From: Flavobacteriaceae bacterium
GTDB lineage: Bacteria > Bacteroidota > Bacteroidia > Flavobacteriales > Flavobacteriaceae
Assembly: GCA_947453885.1 (NCBI GenBank)
Contig: CANGIF010000006.1
Span: 1-64,000, forward strand
Direction: 5' to 3'
DNA length: 64,000 bases
Part shown: in pieces, positions 30,705 to 39,454 of the stretch
Layout: each line of letters opens with the position of its first letter
How positions within the stretch are numbered: position 1 is the stretch's first letter
Made by a program: the position numbers and the translations under genes
The notes under the pieces: model-generated
Databases searched by the model: none
What the model saw: only the letters and a program-made list of their open reading frames with translations
What the model was told of the DNA's origin: nothing

Positions 30705-32396
30705 ATGTTTGATTGGCTTTATACTTTGTTAACCCCAAATGCAACACCTGATATTACGCAATCTTTAGTTGTTTTGTTAATTGCTATTAGTATTGGTTTT
30801 TTTGTGGGTAGAATTCGGATAGGCAGTGTTTCGCTTGGCGTTGCAGCTGTAATGTTTGTAGGTCTTTTTTTAGGTCATTATGGTTTCAGAATGGATGCTA
30901 CTATTTTAGTCTTTGTTCGTGATTTTGGTTTAATCCTTTTTGTATATGGAATAGGTATACAGGTTGGTCCTTCCTTTTTTTCATCGTTCAAAAAAGACGG
31001 AATTTTATTTAATGCATTAGCTGTTGGTGCCGTTATTTTAGGTGGAATTATTACCTATTGCATACACGTTTTTACAAAAATGGATATGGATAATGCTGTA
31101 GGATTAATGTCGGGAGCGGTAACCAATACACCTGGTTTGGGTGCTGCCAAATCTACTTTGCAAGAAATTCAAACAAAATTTACTACTCGACAATTTAACG
31201 ATCCTGCCATTGCTTATGCTATTACCTATCCTTTGGGCGTTTTTGGCATCATTATTTCAATTATATTTTCTAAATATATTTTAAAAATTGACTTGGTAAA
31301 AGAAGGATTGGTTTTTACTAATAAAGCAAATGATGATGCAACTACCATTATTCATGAAAAATGTAGAATTACAAATGAAGATTTGGTTGGAAAAAGTATT
31401 TACCAAATTTTTAAACAATTAGGAACTCAAAACATTATTATTTCTCGCCTAAAAAACAGTGGCTCTAAAGTAGTTTACGCTCCTTCATTAGATACTAAAA
31501 TTCATCATAAAGATGTGTTAATGGTTGTTGGTTCATCTCAAAATGTTCAAAATTTTATAACCCAAACAGGAAAAATTTCTACTGATTTGTTTGTAGAATC
31601 AGAAGACGATGTGCAATCAAAAAACTTTTTTGTTACCGAAGCTTCCGCTGTTCATAAAACCTTAGCCGAATTAGATTTGCATAACAAATACGATTTAAAA
31701 GTTACCCGCGTCATACGATCTGGAATGGAGCTTTTGGCACAACCAACTTTAGAACTACATTATGGCGACAAACTATTAATTGTTGGAAATAAAGAAGCCT
31801 TTTCTGAAATTCAACAACTCATTGGAAATTCAGAAAAACGACTATTAGAACCTGATTTTTTATCTCTTTTTGGTGGTTTAATTATTGGAATTATAGTAGG
31901 GTCTATTCCCATTTTTATTCCTTCTTTACCCGTACCTATCAAATTAGGATTTGCTGCTGGGCCTTTGTTAACTGCGTTGGTCATTAGTAGATACGGAGGT
32001 ATTGGTATCATTCATTCGTATATTAATACAGGTGCAGTACATTTTATGAAAGACATGGGAATTTGTTTGTTTTTTGCTGCAGTTGGTATCCATGCTGGTG
32101 AATCTTTCTATAGTAATTTTATCAAATTCAATGGATGGTTGTGGCTGTATTATGGTTGTTTTATTACTTTTATTCCGTTGCTAGTTATGGTTTTTGTTGG
32201 CAGGCTGTTTTTCAAACTTAATTTTTTCCAATTAGTGGGATTAATGAGTGGTACTTATACCGACCCTGCTGCATTGGCTTTTAGTACTAAATATTTAGAT
32301 TCTGAAATTCCAACTCAAGCTTATGCAACAGTCTATCCAATGGTGACTATATTTAGAATATTCATTGCTCAATTGCTCATTTTGCTTTTTGTATAA
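30705..32396 (+). CDS. Aspartate:alanine exchanger/YidE-YbjL-type transporter with TrkA-C domains
   Basis: Duplicated membrane halves (LFVYGIGIQVGPSFFSSFKKDG ... LFFAAVGIHAGESFYSNF), SGAVTNTPGLGAAK / SGTYTDPAALAF; central RCK_C-like repeats; start trimmed to 30705. Confidence 0.9.
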   Translation: MFDWLYTLLTPNATPDITQSLVVLLIAISIGFFVGRIRIGSVSLGVAAVMFVGLFLGHYGFRMDATILVFVRDFGLILFVYGIGIQVGPSFFSSFKKDGILFNALAVGAVILGGIITYCIHVFTKMDMDNAVGLMSGAVTNTPGLGAAKSTLQEIQTKFTTRQFNDPAIAYAITYPLGVFGIIISIIFSKYILKIDLVKEGLVFTNKANDDATTIIHEKCRITNEDLVGKSIYQIFKQLGTQNIIISRLKNSGSKVVYAPSLDTKIHHKDVLMVVGSSQNVQNFITQTGKISTDLFVESEDDVQSKNFFVTEASAVHKTLAELDLHNKYDLKVTRVIRSGMELLAQPTLELHYGDKLLIVGNKEAFSEIQQLIGNSEKRLLEPDFLSLFGGLIIGIIVGSIPIFIPSLPVPIKLGFAAGPLLTALVISRYGGIGIIHSYINTGAVHFMKDMGICLFFAAVGIHAGESFYSNFIKFNGWLWLYYGCFITFIPLLVMVFVGRLFFKLNFFQLVGLMSGTYTDPAALAFSTKYLDSEIPTQAYATVYPMVTIFRIFIAQLLILLFV

Positions 32397-32482
32397 AGCA
32401 ACCTAAGCACTTTCTTTAAATTCTGAAAACATTTCTTTTTAATTTATTTAGTGAAAGGTTTGTATGGATTTGATTTCACTTA

Positions 32483-32527
32483 GTAACCAAAAAGCACAAA
32501 AAATGCTTTTTGGTTACTTTTTTTTTA
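32483..32527. terminator. Rho-independent terminator downstream of the transporter
   Basis: gtaaccaaaaagcacaaaaaatgctttttggttactttttttt. Confidence 0.92.
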
Positions 32528-32649
32528 CAATGTTTTACCATTTCCTCAAATACAAAAAAAGAATTACTGATATAAAAGAACTCTGTTTATTTTGACTTAA
32601 CAGCAATTCAACTTTTTTTATACATTTACCGCAAAATAAAGTAGTAATT

Positions 32650-34782
32650 ATGAACAAAAAAATTCTTTTCCTTGTAGGATGCTTATTCGCATTTTCAGCA
32701 TTTAGTCAAACCAAAAAAATTACGCTCGATGAAGCAGTTTTACAACAAAACAAATTGTTTAGAGCCGATAAACTTAGCTATTTTATGTGGATTCCCGCTA
32801 CCAATCGGTACACGTATTTGATTGATGCTGGAAAAAAAATAATGACCGCAAGCACTACCGATGCTCAAGCAAAGGAACTAATTTCGTTAGCCGAATTGAA
32901 CAGAGCGCTAGGAACAGATTTGAAAAATTTCTTTACACTAACTTGGAACGACGCCTCTAGTTTCATTATTTCAAATAACCAAAAATACTACACTTATAAT
33001 TGTAGCTCAAAATTGGGTAAACAAGTTTTCGATTTGCCTGAAAAAGCCGAAAACGCAACCTTTACTTCTTCGTATTCAGCCGTTGCCTTTACTGAACAAA
33101 ACAATTTGTATGTACTAAACGACCAACAAGAAAAAACAGCGCTAACCAACGAAACCAATAGTAACATCGTATCGGGACAATTTATAGCTCGAAATGAATT
33201 TGGTATAAAAGGAGGAATTTTTTGGTCGCCAATGGCTAAATATATTGCTTTTTACCAAAAAGACCAATCTGAAGTTGCTGATTATCCTATTCTTGACATA
33301 ACTGAAACTCCCGGAAAATTAGAAAATATCAAATATCCAATGGCGGGTCAAAAATCAGAAAAACCGAAAGTTGGAATTTATAATTTGCAGTCCAAAAAAA
33401 CCGTTTTTATTAAACCTAAAGGCAATGAAGACGATTATTTGACCAATTTAAGCTGGTCCCCAGACGAAAAATTTGTTGTCATAGCCGAATTGAATCGCAA
33501 CCAAAACGACCTTTCGCTTTCTGTTTACAATGCTGAAACGGGTACTTTAGTAACTACTATTTTAAACGAAAAAAACAGCAATTGGGTAGAGCCTGAACAT
33601 CCCGCGTTTTTCTACAGCAAAAATTCAAACAACCTAATTTGGATCAGTGAAAAAGATGGATTTAACAATTTATACTTGTATTCTATTGAAGGAAAATTAA
33701 TCAAACAACTTACCCAAAACAAATTTCCTGTACGAGAAATCATTGGAAGTAACGCTAGCGGAACCGAAATTTATTTTATGGCTACTGGCGAAAACGGTAT
33801 GAATATGTTGGCGTACAAAGTAGATTTAAAAGGAAATCAAACCCTAATTTCAAAAGATCTTGGTGTACATAGCTGCGTTCCAAACAAAGAAGGAACTGCT
33901 TTTTTTGATGAATATTCCAATGCCGAAACACCTTCAAAATCGTTGCTTTATGATGCTAAACTAAAACCAACTGTTGTGCTATCAAGTGCTAACAAATACG
34001 ACGGTTACCAAATGGGTACTTCGGAAATCAAAACTATTAAAGCTGCCGATGGCACAACCGATTTGTTCAGTCGCTTAATTAAACCTAGTTTTTTTGATCC
34101 AACCAAAAAATATCCCGTTTTGGTGTACGTTTACGGTGGCCCTCACGCCCAATTGGTCACAAATTCTTTTCTAAACGGTGCCAGTTTATGGATGTATTGG
34201 ATGGCAGAACAAGGCTATTTGGTTTATTCCATAGACAACAGAGGATCAGACAACCGAGGCTTTGCCTTTGAAAGCGTAATTCACGGCAGATTGGGTGTAA
34301 ACGAAATGGAAGATCAAATGAAAGGAATTGAGTATCTAAAAACCCTGCCTTATGTTGACAGCTCTCGCTTGGCGGTTCACGGATGGAGCTTTGGTGGTTT
34401 CATGACAACCTCATTATTATTGCGCAAACCAGATGTTTTTAAAGTTGGCGTTGCCGGTGGTCCAGTAACCGATTGGAAATTCTACGAAATTATGTATGGC
34501 GAACGCTATATGGACACTCCTGCTGAAAATCAAAAAGGATTTGACGAAGCCAGTACCTTAAACTATGTAAAAGATTTGAAAGGAAAACTGTTACTCATTC
34601 ACGGCACTAGCGACGATGTTGTGGTAATGCAAAATAATTTTGCTTTGGTAAAAAAATTCATTGAAGCTGGCAAACAAATTGATTTTTTCCCTTACCCAAT
34701 GCACAAACACAATGTGCAGGGCAAAGACCGAGTACATCTAATGAAAAAAGTGTTGGATTACATCCTAGAAAACAACAAATAG
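32650..34782 (+). CDS. S9 family dipeptidyl peptidase IV
   Basis: Signal peptide; VHGWSFGGFMTTSLLL; MHKHNVQGKDRVHLMKKVLDY. Confidence 0.95.
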   Translation: MNKKILFLVGCLFAFSAFSQTKKITLDEAVLQQNKLFRADKLSYFMWIPATNRYTYLIDAGKKIMTASTTDAQAKELISLAELNRALGTDLKNFFTLTWNDASSFIISNNQKYYTYNCSSKLGKQVFDLPEKAENATFTSSYSAVAFTEQNNLYVLNDQQEKTALTNETNSNIVSGQFIARNEFGIKGGIFWSPMAKYIAFYQKDQSEVADYPILDITETPGKLENIKYPMAGQKSEKPKVGIYNLQSKKTVFIKPKGNEDDYLTNLSWSPDEKFVVIAELNRNQNDLSLSVYNAETGTLVTTILNEKNSNWVEPEHPAFFYSKNSNNLIWISEKDGFNNLYLYSIEGKLIKQLTQNKFPVREIIGSNASGTEIYFMATGENGMNMLAYKVDLKGNQTLISKDLGVHSCVPNKEGTAFFDEYSNAETPSKSLLYDAKLKPTVVLSSANKYDGYQMGTSEIKTIKAADGTTDLFSRLIKPSFFDPTKKYPVLVYVYGGPHAQLVTNSFLNGASLWMYWMAEQGYLVYSIDNRGSDNRGFAFESVIHGRLGVNEMEDQMKGIEYLKTLPYVDSSRLAVHGWSFGGFMTTSLLLRKPDVFKVGVAGGPVTDWKFYEIMYGERYMDTPAENQKGFDEASTLNYVKDLKGKLLLIHGTSDDVVVMQNNFALVKKFIEAGKQIDFFPYPMHKHNVQGKDRVHLMKKVLDYILENNK

Positions 34783-34789
34783 TTCTAAA

Positions 34790-34838
34790 AAAACAGCCCC
34801 AGTTTAAAGCAATTTTAAACAGGGGCTGTTTTTTTTTA
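34790..34838. terminator. Rho-independent terminator downstream of the DPP-IV gene
   Basis: aacagccccagtttaaagcaattttaaacaggggctgttttttttt. Confidence 0.92.
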
Positions 34839-34899
34839 AATTGAAAGGTTTGACTTTTTGGGGAGTTTGTATAATAGCTATTAATGTTAACGGTACTTT

Positions 34900-35385
34900 T
34901 TATTCAGATAGTTTTGTAAACCAAGGATCATATTTTACTCCGTCATTTCTGTCACATCGCGTTTTTCTTTCAATTATAAGCTTACCGTCTTTATTTATTT
35001 CATATAGCCTATTATTTAGAAAATATAATTTTCCGCTAAAAATATCTTGTTCACCAATTGAAATTGGCCAAACCCCTCCTTTAATACTATTAAATGAGAT
35101 TAATTGAGGTGTTTTCGATCGTGATAATCTCATAGAATCTTTTCTTCCAACTATTCTTATGGTATCATACGATGGAATTGCTTTATAAAATATTGTATCA
35201 TTTTTGACTTTCCATTTCCCTTTTGACCAAGATGCTGAAATATGAACAACGGCAGTATATTCGTAGGTAGAATCTGAATTAAAAATAAATTCAGTTCCAA
35301 AATTATCTCTATATCTTCCTACTATTTTATTTTGTTGAAATGATATTACTAAGATAAATAGTGGTATAAAAAATTGTGTTTTCAT
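34900..35385 (-). CDS. Hypothetical secreted protein, 161 aa
   Basis: MKTQFFIPLFILVISFQQ signal-like start; GRYRDNFGTEFIFNSDSTYEYT. Confidence 0.6.
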   Translation of the reverse strand: MKTQFFIPLFILVISFQQNKIVGRYRDNFGTEFIFNSDSTYEYTAVVHISASWSKGKWKVKNDTIFYKAIPSYDTIRIVGRKDSMRLSRSKTPQLISFNSIKGGVWPISIGEQDIFSGKLYFLNNRLYEINKDGKLIIERKTRCDRNDGVKYDPWFTKLSE

Positions 35386-35583
35386 TTTATAATTTTTTGT
35401 AAAGTGTCCATTTTAATATTTAAAGCTTATTTCCCACTCCTTCTTTACATACGCATTCTACTTTCGGGCATTACGTTCAAGAGTCTAGCTCGAACTCTCT
35501 CACTCTCAATTATTTTTTTCATTTTTCTCCCTAACTTGTTGGGCAGCTACTAGCAAGAGCATGGGGAGTTGGCACAGATTTGG

Positions 35584-35781
35584 CTACTGCTTCAAGTCTC
35601 GATAGTATACCACAAAAGTAACAATTGCACCTCCAAAGCACATACCTGTGCCAATGAGACGGACAATATCTACCCCTCGAATATTCGTCCAAGAGGGGCT
35701 GCTTAGCAAGGCTAAAAGGTTCATGACCCCAAAGAAAGTAAGCAAAAAGAAAATGCGAGAAAACCTGCGTTTATTGTTCAT
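35584..35781 (-). CDS. Small two-TM membrane protein, 65 aa
   Basis: Two hydrophobic segments separated by a polar loop (RIFFLLTFFGVMNLLALLSS / IGTGMCFGGAIVTFVVYY). Confidence 0.5.
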   Translation of the reverse strand: MNNKRRFSRIFFLLTFFGVMNLLALLSSPSWTNIRGVDIVRLIGTGMCFGGAIVTFVVYYRDLKQ

Positions 35782-35979
35782 GGATTGTTCTTTTTAATTG
35801 TTCATCTTATTCGATTTTATCATATAATATTGCTTTGCTTGCGACTAAAAGTCGATGCTAGAACTCGTGGCGACACTACATCCTTTTACAATGCTATCTA
35901 CAATTTTTACGATAACTCCATAGTGGTGACGGCATGCAATTCGGTGTAGACTGCCTTGCGCCTGTCGAAAGGTCCAACA

Positions 35980-36018
35980 AGAGTTGCATTGTTCGTGCTA
36001 CGCACGCAACGAAACTCT
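35980..36018. other. Imperfect hairpin just downstream of the HEPN-like gene
   Basis: AGAGTTgcattGTTcGTGCtacGCACgcAACgaAACTCT nested inverted arms. Confidence 0.5.
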
Positions 36019-36023
36019 AGCTG

Positions 36024-37013
36024 TTAACTGCTGGCATATCGTCGTAAATCAGTTTCAAATTCATTTTTTAAACTTTCTATTTTTTCTTTAGTTGTGGCTG
36101 TCAAACTGCTAGCATAAAGTAAAGGATACATTGATCCTCCTTCCACGATATTTGCATCTAATTCCGCTTTTGATTTTCTATACATTTCCCATTGCTGTAT
36201 AGTCTTGTCAAATAACTTAACATTTATATCAAAATCTGAATTTTCACTTTTCGCTTCTTTAATAGTTGAAATTAAAGCTTTCAAATCATTTTCAATTTTT
36301 TCGAATTCATCAGAAGCTTGAATATTCATATCAGTTTGCGTTTCTGGTGCATTGGGATAAATTAAGTCCCAAACAAAGTCATTTGTCTGATTAAGAAAGA
36401 GTTTTGAATTGTTAAAGCATCTTAAAATTTCATCTTTGTCTATATGTAAATTTGTCGCAAACTCGTGGCAAAAAATATGTCGTAGCTCAAATGTTCTTTT
36501 AATGTCTGCAATTATTTGGTCACCATTATCTATGAACTGTTTTGAGTTGTCGTTGACGTGTTCAAAAATACTTTCTCGTTTGAATTTTTTGATTTGGTCT
36601 GCAAAGTCAATACTGCATAAAAGAGAAAAATTTTTATTAATGTCTTCAAAGTTGTTGCAAGGAAGTATATGAGAAACGAACTCTCCAACAGTTACCGTTT
36701 TTGTCTGTATGGCGTTAACAATATCAAAGTCAAATTTAACATTCTGTGCTTGATTGAATTTCACCACGTTGTCGCTGAATGGTTTTCCAAAGTCAATTAA
36801 TTCTTTGTAAACTGAACGAAAAAACGCTTCAAAACAAGCAACTGTAGCAATAGGAATGTATTTTAGAAGTTCTTTGTTAAAGTCGCCATTGTAGTCTAAA
36901 TTTTCCTGAAACGCATATTCAATGTCGTTAAGCTTACTGCTATAATCGTGTCGGGAATTGAATTCCGTTCGTGATTTTATCGCAGTTATTTCATTTATTA
37001 AATTTCGTTTCAT
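36024..37013 (-). CDS. HEPN-like domain protein with LprI-like C-terminal segment
   Basis: FELRHIFCHEFATN contains R-x4-H; C-term IQQWEMYRKSKAELDANIVEGGSMYPLLYASSLTATTKEKIESLKNEF follows the LprI pattern WxxYR...GGSxxPLxYA..LTxxR. Confidence 0.65.
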   Translation of the reverse strand: MKRNLINEITAIKSRTEFNSRHDYSSKLNDIEYAFQENLDYNGDFNKELLKYIPIATVACFEAFFRSVYKELIDFGKPFSDNVVKFNQAQNVKFDFDIVNAIQTKTVTVGEFVSHILPCNNFEDINKNFSLLCSIDFADQIKKFKRESIFEHVNDNSKQFIDNGDQIIADIKRTFELRHIFCHEFATNLHIDKDEILRCFNNSKLFLNQTNDFVWDLIYPNAPETQTDMNIQASDEFEKIENDLKALISTIKEAKSENSDFDINVKLFDKTIQQWEMYRKSKAELDANIVEGGSMYPLLYASSLTATTKEKIESLKNEFETDLRRYASS

Positions 37014-37056
37014 TCAAGGTTCTCTTTTTCTGTTGTGTCGTCTTAATGCTTGCAGG

Positions 37057-37140
37057 TAACGGTTGCGTATATAAGAGGTACGCCACCGATATTGTGAATT
37101 GAAAAAATATGCTTCTGCGTATCTCTTATATACGTTGTTA
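37057..37140. other. Long imperfect inverted repeat, cassette-boundary/attC-like
   Basis: TAACGGTTGCGTATATAAGAGGTACGC (37057-37083) pairs with GCGTATCTCTTATATACGTTGTTA (37117-37140). Confidence 0.7.
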
Positions 37141-37175
37141 GCAAATCGTTGTGGAAACTTAAAAAAAACGTAATT

Positions 37176-37439
37176 ATGATAATATTAGCGCATACAGAAA
37201 CTTATGAAGATTGTCCAAATCAATGTAAAGGACTTTCTTATTTGCACGATAACCAAGAAGAAAAGACTTGTGTAATTTGTAGCACAAAATGGAATAGGAT
37301 AAATAACGAAAAAGTTCAATTTGCTATTCATTGCCAATGTGGTTGTAAAATTATGAATGATGAATTAATTAAAAAATTTGACAAATATTACTGTCCTAAA
37401 TGTGATAGACTAATAACGTCAATTGGAGGCGATAAGTAA
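37176..37439 (+). CDS. Small cysteine-rich (zinc-ribbon-like) protein
   Basis: CPNQC, CVIC, CQCGC, CPKC pairs; start trimmed to MIILAHTETYEDCP at 37176. Confidence 0.65.
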   Translation: MIILAHTETYEDCPNQCKGLSYLHDNQEEKTCVICSTKWNRINNEKVQFAIHCQCGCKIMNDELIKKFDKYYCPKCDRLITSIGGDK

Positions 37440-37464
37440 CAATGTTTGCTAACTAGCTTATAGA

Positions 37465-37522
37465 CGAAACAAACTTTCGCATATAAACCCTAAATCGGGT
37501 AGATTGGCGAAAGTTTGTTTCG
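37465..37522. other. Perfect 16-bp inverted repeat (strong hairpin) downstream of the cysteine-rich gene
   Basis: CGAAACAAACTTTCGC (37465-37480) and GCGAAAGTTTGTTTCG (37507-37522). Confidence 0.85.
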
Positions 37523-37554
37523 CTTTATTCCTCAAATATACAAAAATCCTCCAA

Positions 37555-37605
37555 TAAACTCATAATTCATAACTCATAATTCATAACTCATACTTCACAA
37601 CTCAC
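37555..37605. repeat. Short tandem repeat (14-bp unit CATAATTCATAACT)
   Basis: aaactcataattcataactcataattcataactcatacttcacaactca. Confidence 0.8.
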
Positions 37606-37973
37606 TCCTTCATCATCGCCTCAATTTCTGCCAGAGTTTTGCCTTTCAGCCATTCGGTTACAGTGGTAGGAACGGTTTCGTTACGCGTTTTTAGGGCGTT
37701 TAGGGCGTGGGTTTCGGGCAGGTCCATTTGGCGCCGTGCCATCAGGTCGTTGGGCGTGCAATTCAGGTGCAGGCAAAGCGTTGTGAGCTGTCGGAAACTC
37801 ACCTGAACGGCTTCGCCTTTCAGCATTTTGTTTGCCGTATTACTATTAATGCCTATTTTAAGCAAGTAAGCAGAAGGATGCAGGATGTTTCTAGACAGTA
37901 GTGTCGGCTTTAAATCGAGCACTATCGAACTTTTGTGGGGCTTGAGTGTCCCTCTTTTTTTACGTCTTATCAT
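37602..37973 (-). CDS. XRE-family helix-turn-helix regulator
   Basis: NTANKMLKGEAVQVSFRQLTTLCLHLNCTPNDLMARR HTH pattern. Confidence 0.82.
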   Translation of the reverse strand: MIRRKKRGTLKPHKSSIVLDLKPTLLSRNILHPSAYLLKIGINSNTANKMLKGEAVQVSFRQLTTLCLHLNCTPNDLMARRQMDLPETHALNALKTRNETVPTTVTEWLKGKTLAEIEAMMKE

Positions 37974-38040
37974 CTTATTTGGTATTGGTTCGCCTTTACA
38001 AAATTAAAAATAAATTCTATACTACTGCACTTTTATATAG

Positions 38041-38208
38041 TAATAACACAACTTTATGTACTAATAACTCGACTTTATGCACTAATAACACGCCTTTATG
38101 CACTAATAACACGTTGTTATATACTAATAACACGACATTATGCATTAATAACATACCTTTATGTAATACTAACACTACTTTATGCATTAAATACACAAAG
38201 TTATATAC
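38041..38208. repeat. 21-bp tandem repeat array, 8 clear units plus degenerate edges
   Basis: Units such as TAATAACTCGACTTTATGCAC, TAATAACACGCCTTTATGCAC, TAATAACACGTTGTTATATAC, TAATAACACGACATTATGCAT in exact 21-bp register. Confidence 0.95.
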
Positions 38209-38512
38209 TAATAGTAGTATTTACAAGTCACTGTACGTTATTTTTGCTTTAAGGATAGCTATTACTAGCCTACAGCTTCAAAAAAGTAGCGTACCGTTCA
38301 ATAATAGTAAGGTGTTGCTTTATAAAAGTGCATCAAGATGGTTCATTTTTGATGTACCAATTGGTATTGTTAACCACCGGTTGATTATTAATGCATTATA
38401 GTAGTATTTTTTTGATTTTTGACGCTAAAAAAAGACCTCAATGTGTTTTGTGAAAAGAATAATTTATTATTTTTACCAAAAATCAAGTATAAACCCTTTA
38501 ATTTAACACATT

Positions 38513-39448
38513 ATGACAAAAGAACAAGAATCTTTTTTCGCTATGGCATTGAAAGTAAAGAATTTTTATGCCAAAAATACCGTTGCCATTAGTGCTTTGG
38601 CAGCAGTAGTGCCGTTTTACACCCAACTCAGCACACTGATTTCGCAACTCATTACTGTCGATATGGGCAGTCGTGCCGACATTTCGGGCTATGCCCTGAT
38701 GAAAGCATCAAAACGCAAAGCACTGGAAGCTTTGGCTCAAAAAGTAAGTAATGGTTTAACGTCTTATGCGTTGATTCAAGGCGATATGGAACTTCAAAAA
38801 CGGGCTGATTTTACGGCTAGCAGTTGGTATTTATGCTCTGAGGAAGCATTGGTAACTCAGGCTAGTATTGTATCGAATTTGGCTACACCACTGGCTTCAA
38901 GCTTGGTGCCGTATATGGTTACAGCTACCGATGTGACTAATTTGACTGCTAGTATTGCTACTTTTATAAGTGTCATTTCGGACCCCACTTTAGCTATTGA
39001 CACTCGAAAAGAAGACAATGTGAATGTGGTGCTTAAAATTGATGACATCCGAACGTTGTTGACCGAAAAAATTGATGTTTTGATGCGTGGTTTTGAGTTG
39101 ACTAACCCTACCCTTTTTGGGTTGTACGGTTTGGCTCGGGCCATAGACGTAAACGGTTCGGTAACGGCACCAACTAAGGTTGTGGATGTTGCGCCAGAAA
39201 AAGTGGTGACCATTGACAAAGCGAGTAGTTATGACCCTAACCGTTTTTATACCATTGAAAACAAGGGAACCCTGTCGGTTTTTTTCAGTCTTTCTACTTC
39301 GGAAGACGTGGCAGGAACGGAAGAGGTTTTGTTAGAAGCCGGGCAAACTCGGGTTCGTTTAGCCGAAAATTTAGACCCAACGGGGGTGTATTTTATTGTG
39401 AACAACCCGAACAATGTACCTATAACGGTGCGCCTTTGGGTGGAATAA
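38513..39448 (+). CDS. Orphan 311-aa protein, alpha-helical N-terminus and beta-rich C-terminus
   Basis: Long ORF, GC-richer than its surroundings; no recognised catalytic motif; C-term YDPNRFYTIENKGTLSVFFSLS...AGQTRVRLAENLDPTGVYFIVNN. Confidence 0.8.
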   Translation: MTKEQESFFAMALKVKNFYAKNTVAISALAAVVPFYTQLSTLISQLITVDMGSRADISGYALMKASKRKALEALAQKVSNGLTSYALIQGDMELQKRADFTASSWYLCSEEALVTQASIVSNLATPLASSLVPYMVTATDVTNLTASIATFISVISDPTLAIDTRKEDNVNVVLKIDDIRTLLTEKIDVLMRGFELTNPTLFGLYGLARAIDVNGSVTAPTKVVDVAPEKVVTIDKASSYDPNRFYTIENKGTLSVFFSLSTSEDVAGTEEVLLEAGQTRVRLAENLDPTGVYFIVNNPNNVPITVRLWVE

Positions 39449-39454
39449 GTGGTT

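Noticed and set aside
37057-37522. Canonical integron attC sites
   Set aside because: Core boxes do not match the strict RYYYAAC/GTTRRRY consensus and no integron integrase is present; kept only as an attC-like candidate.
37946-38401. 151-aa ORF with heptad repeats (NNTTLCT...) and the overlapping 37935-38252 ORF
   Set aside because: A 21-bp unit is divisible by three, so more than one frame stays open through the array. Both ORFs overlap the HTH gene antisense and have no plausible start context or domain; treated as non-coding repeats.
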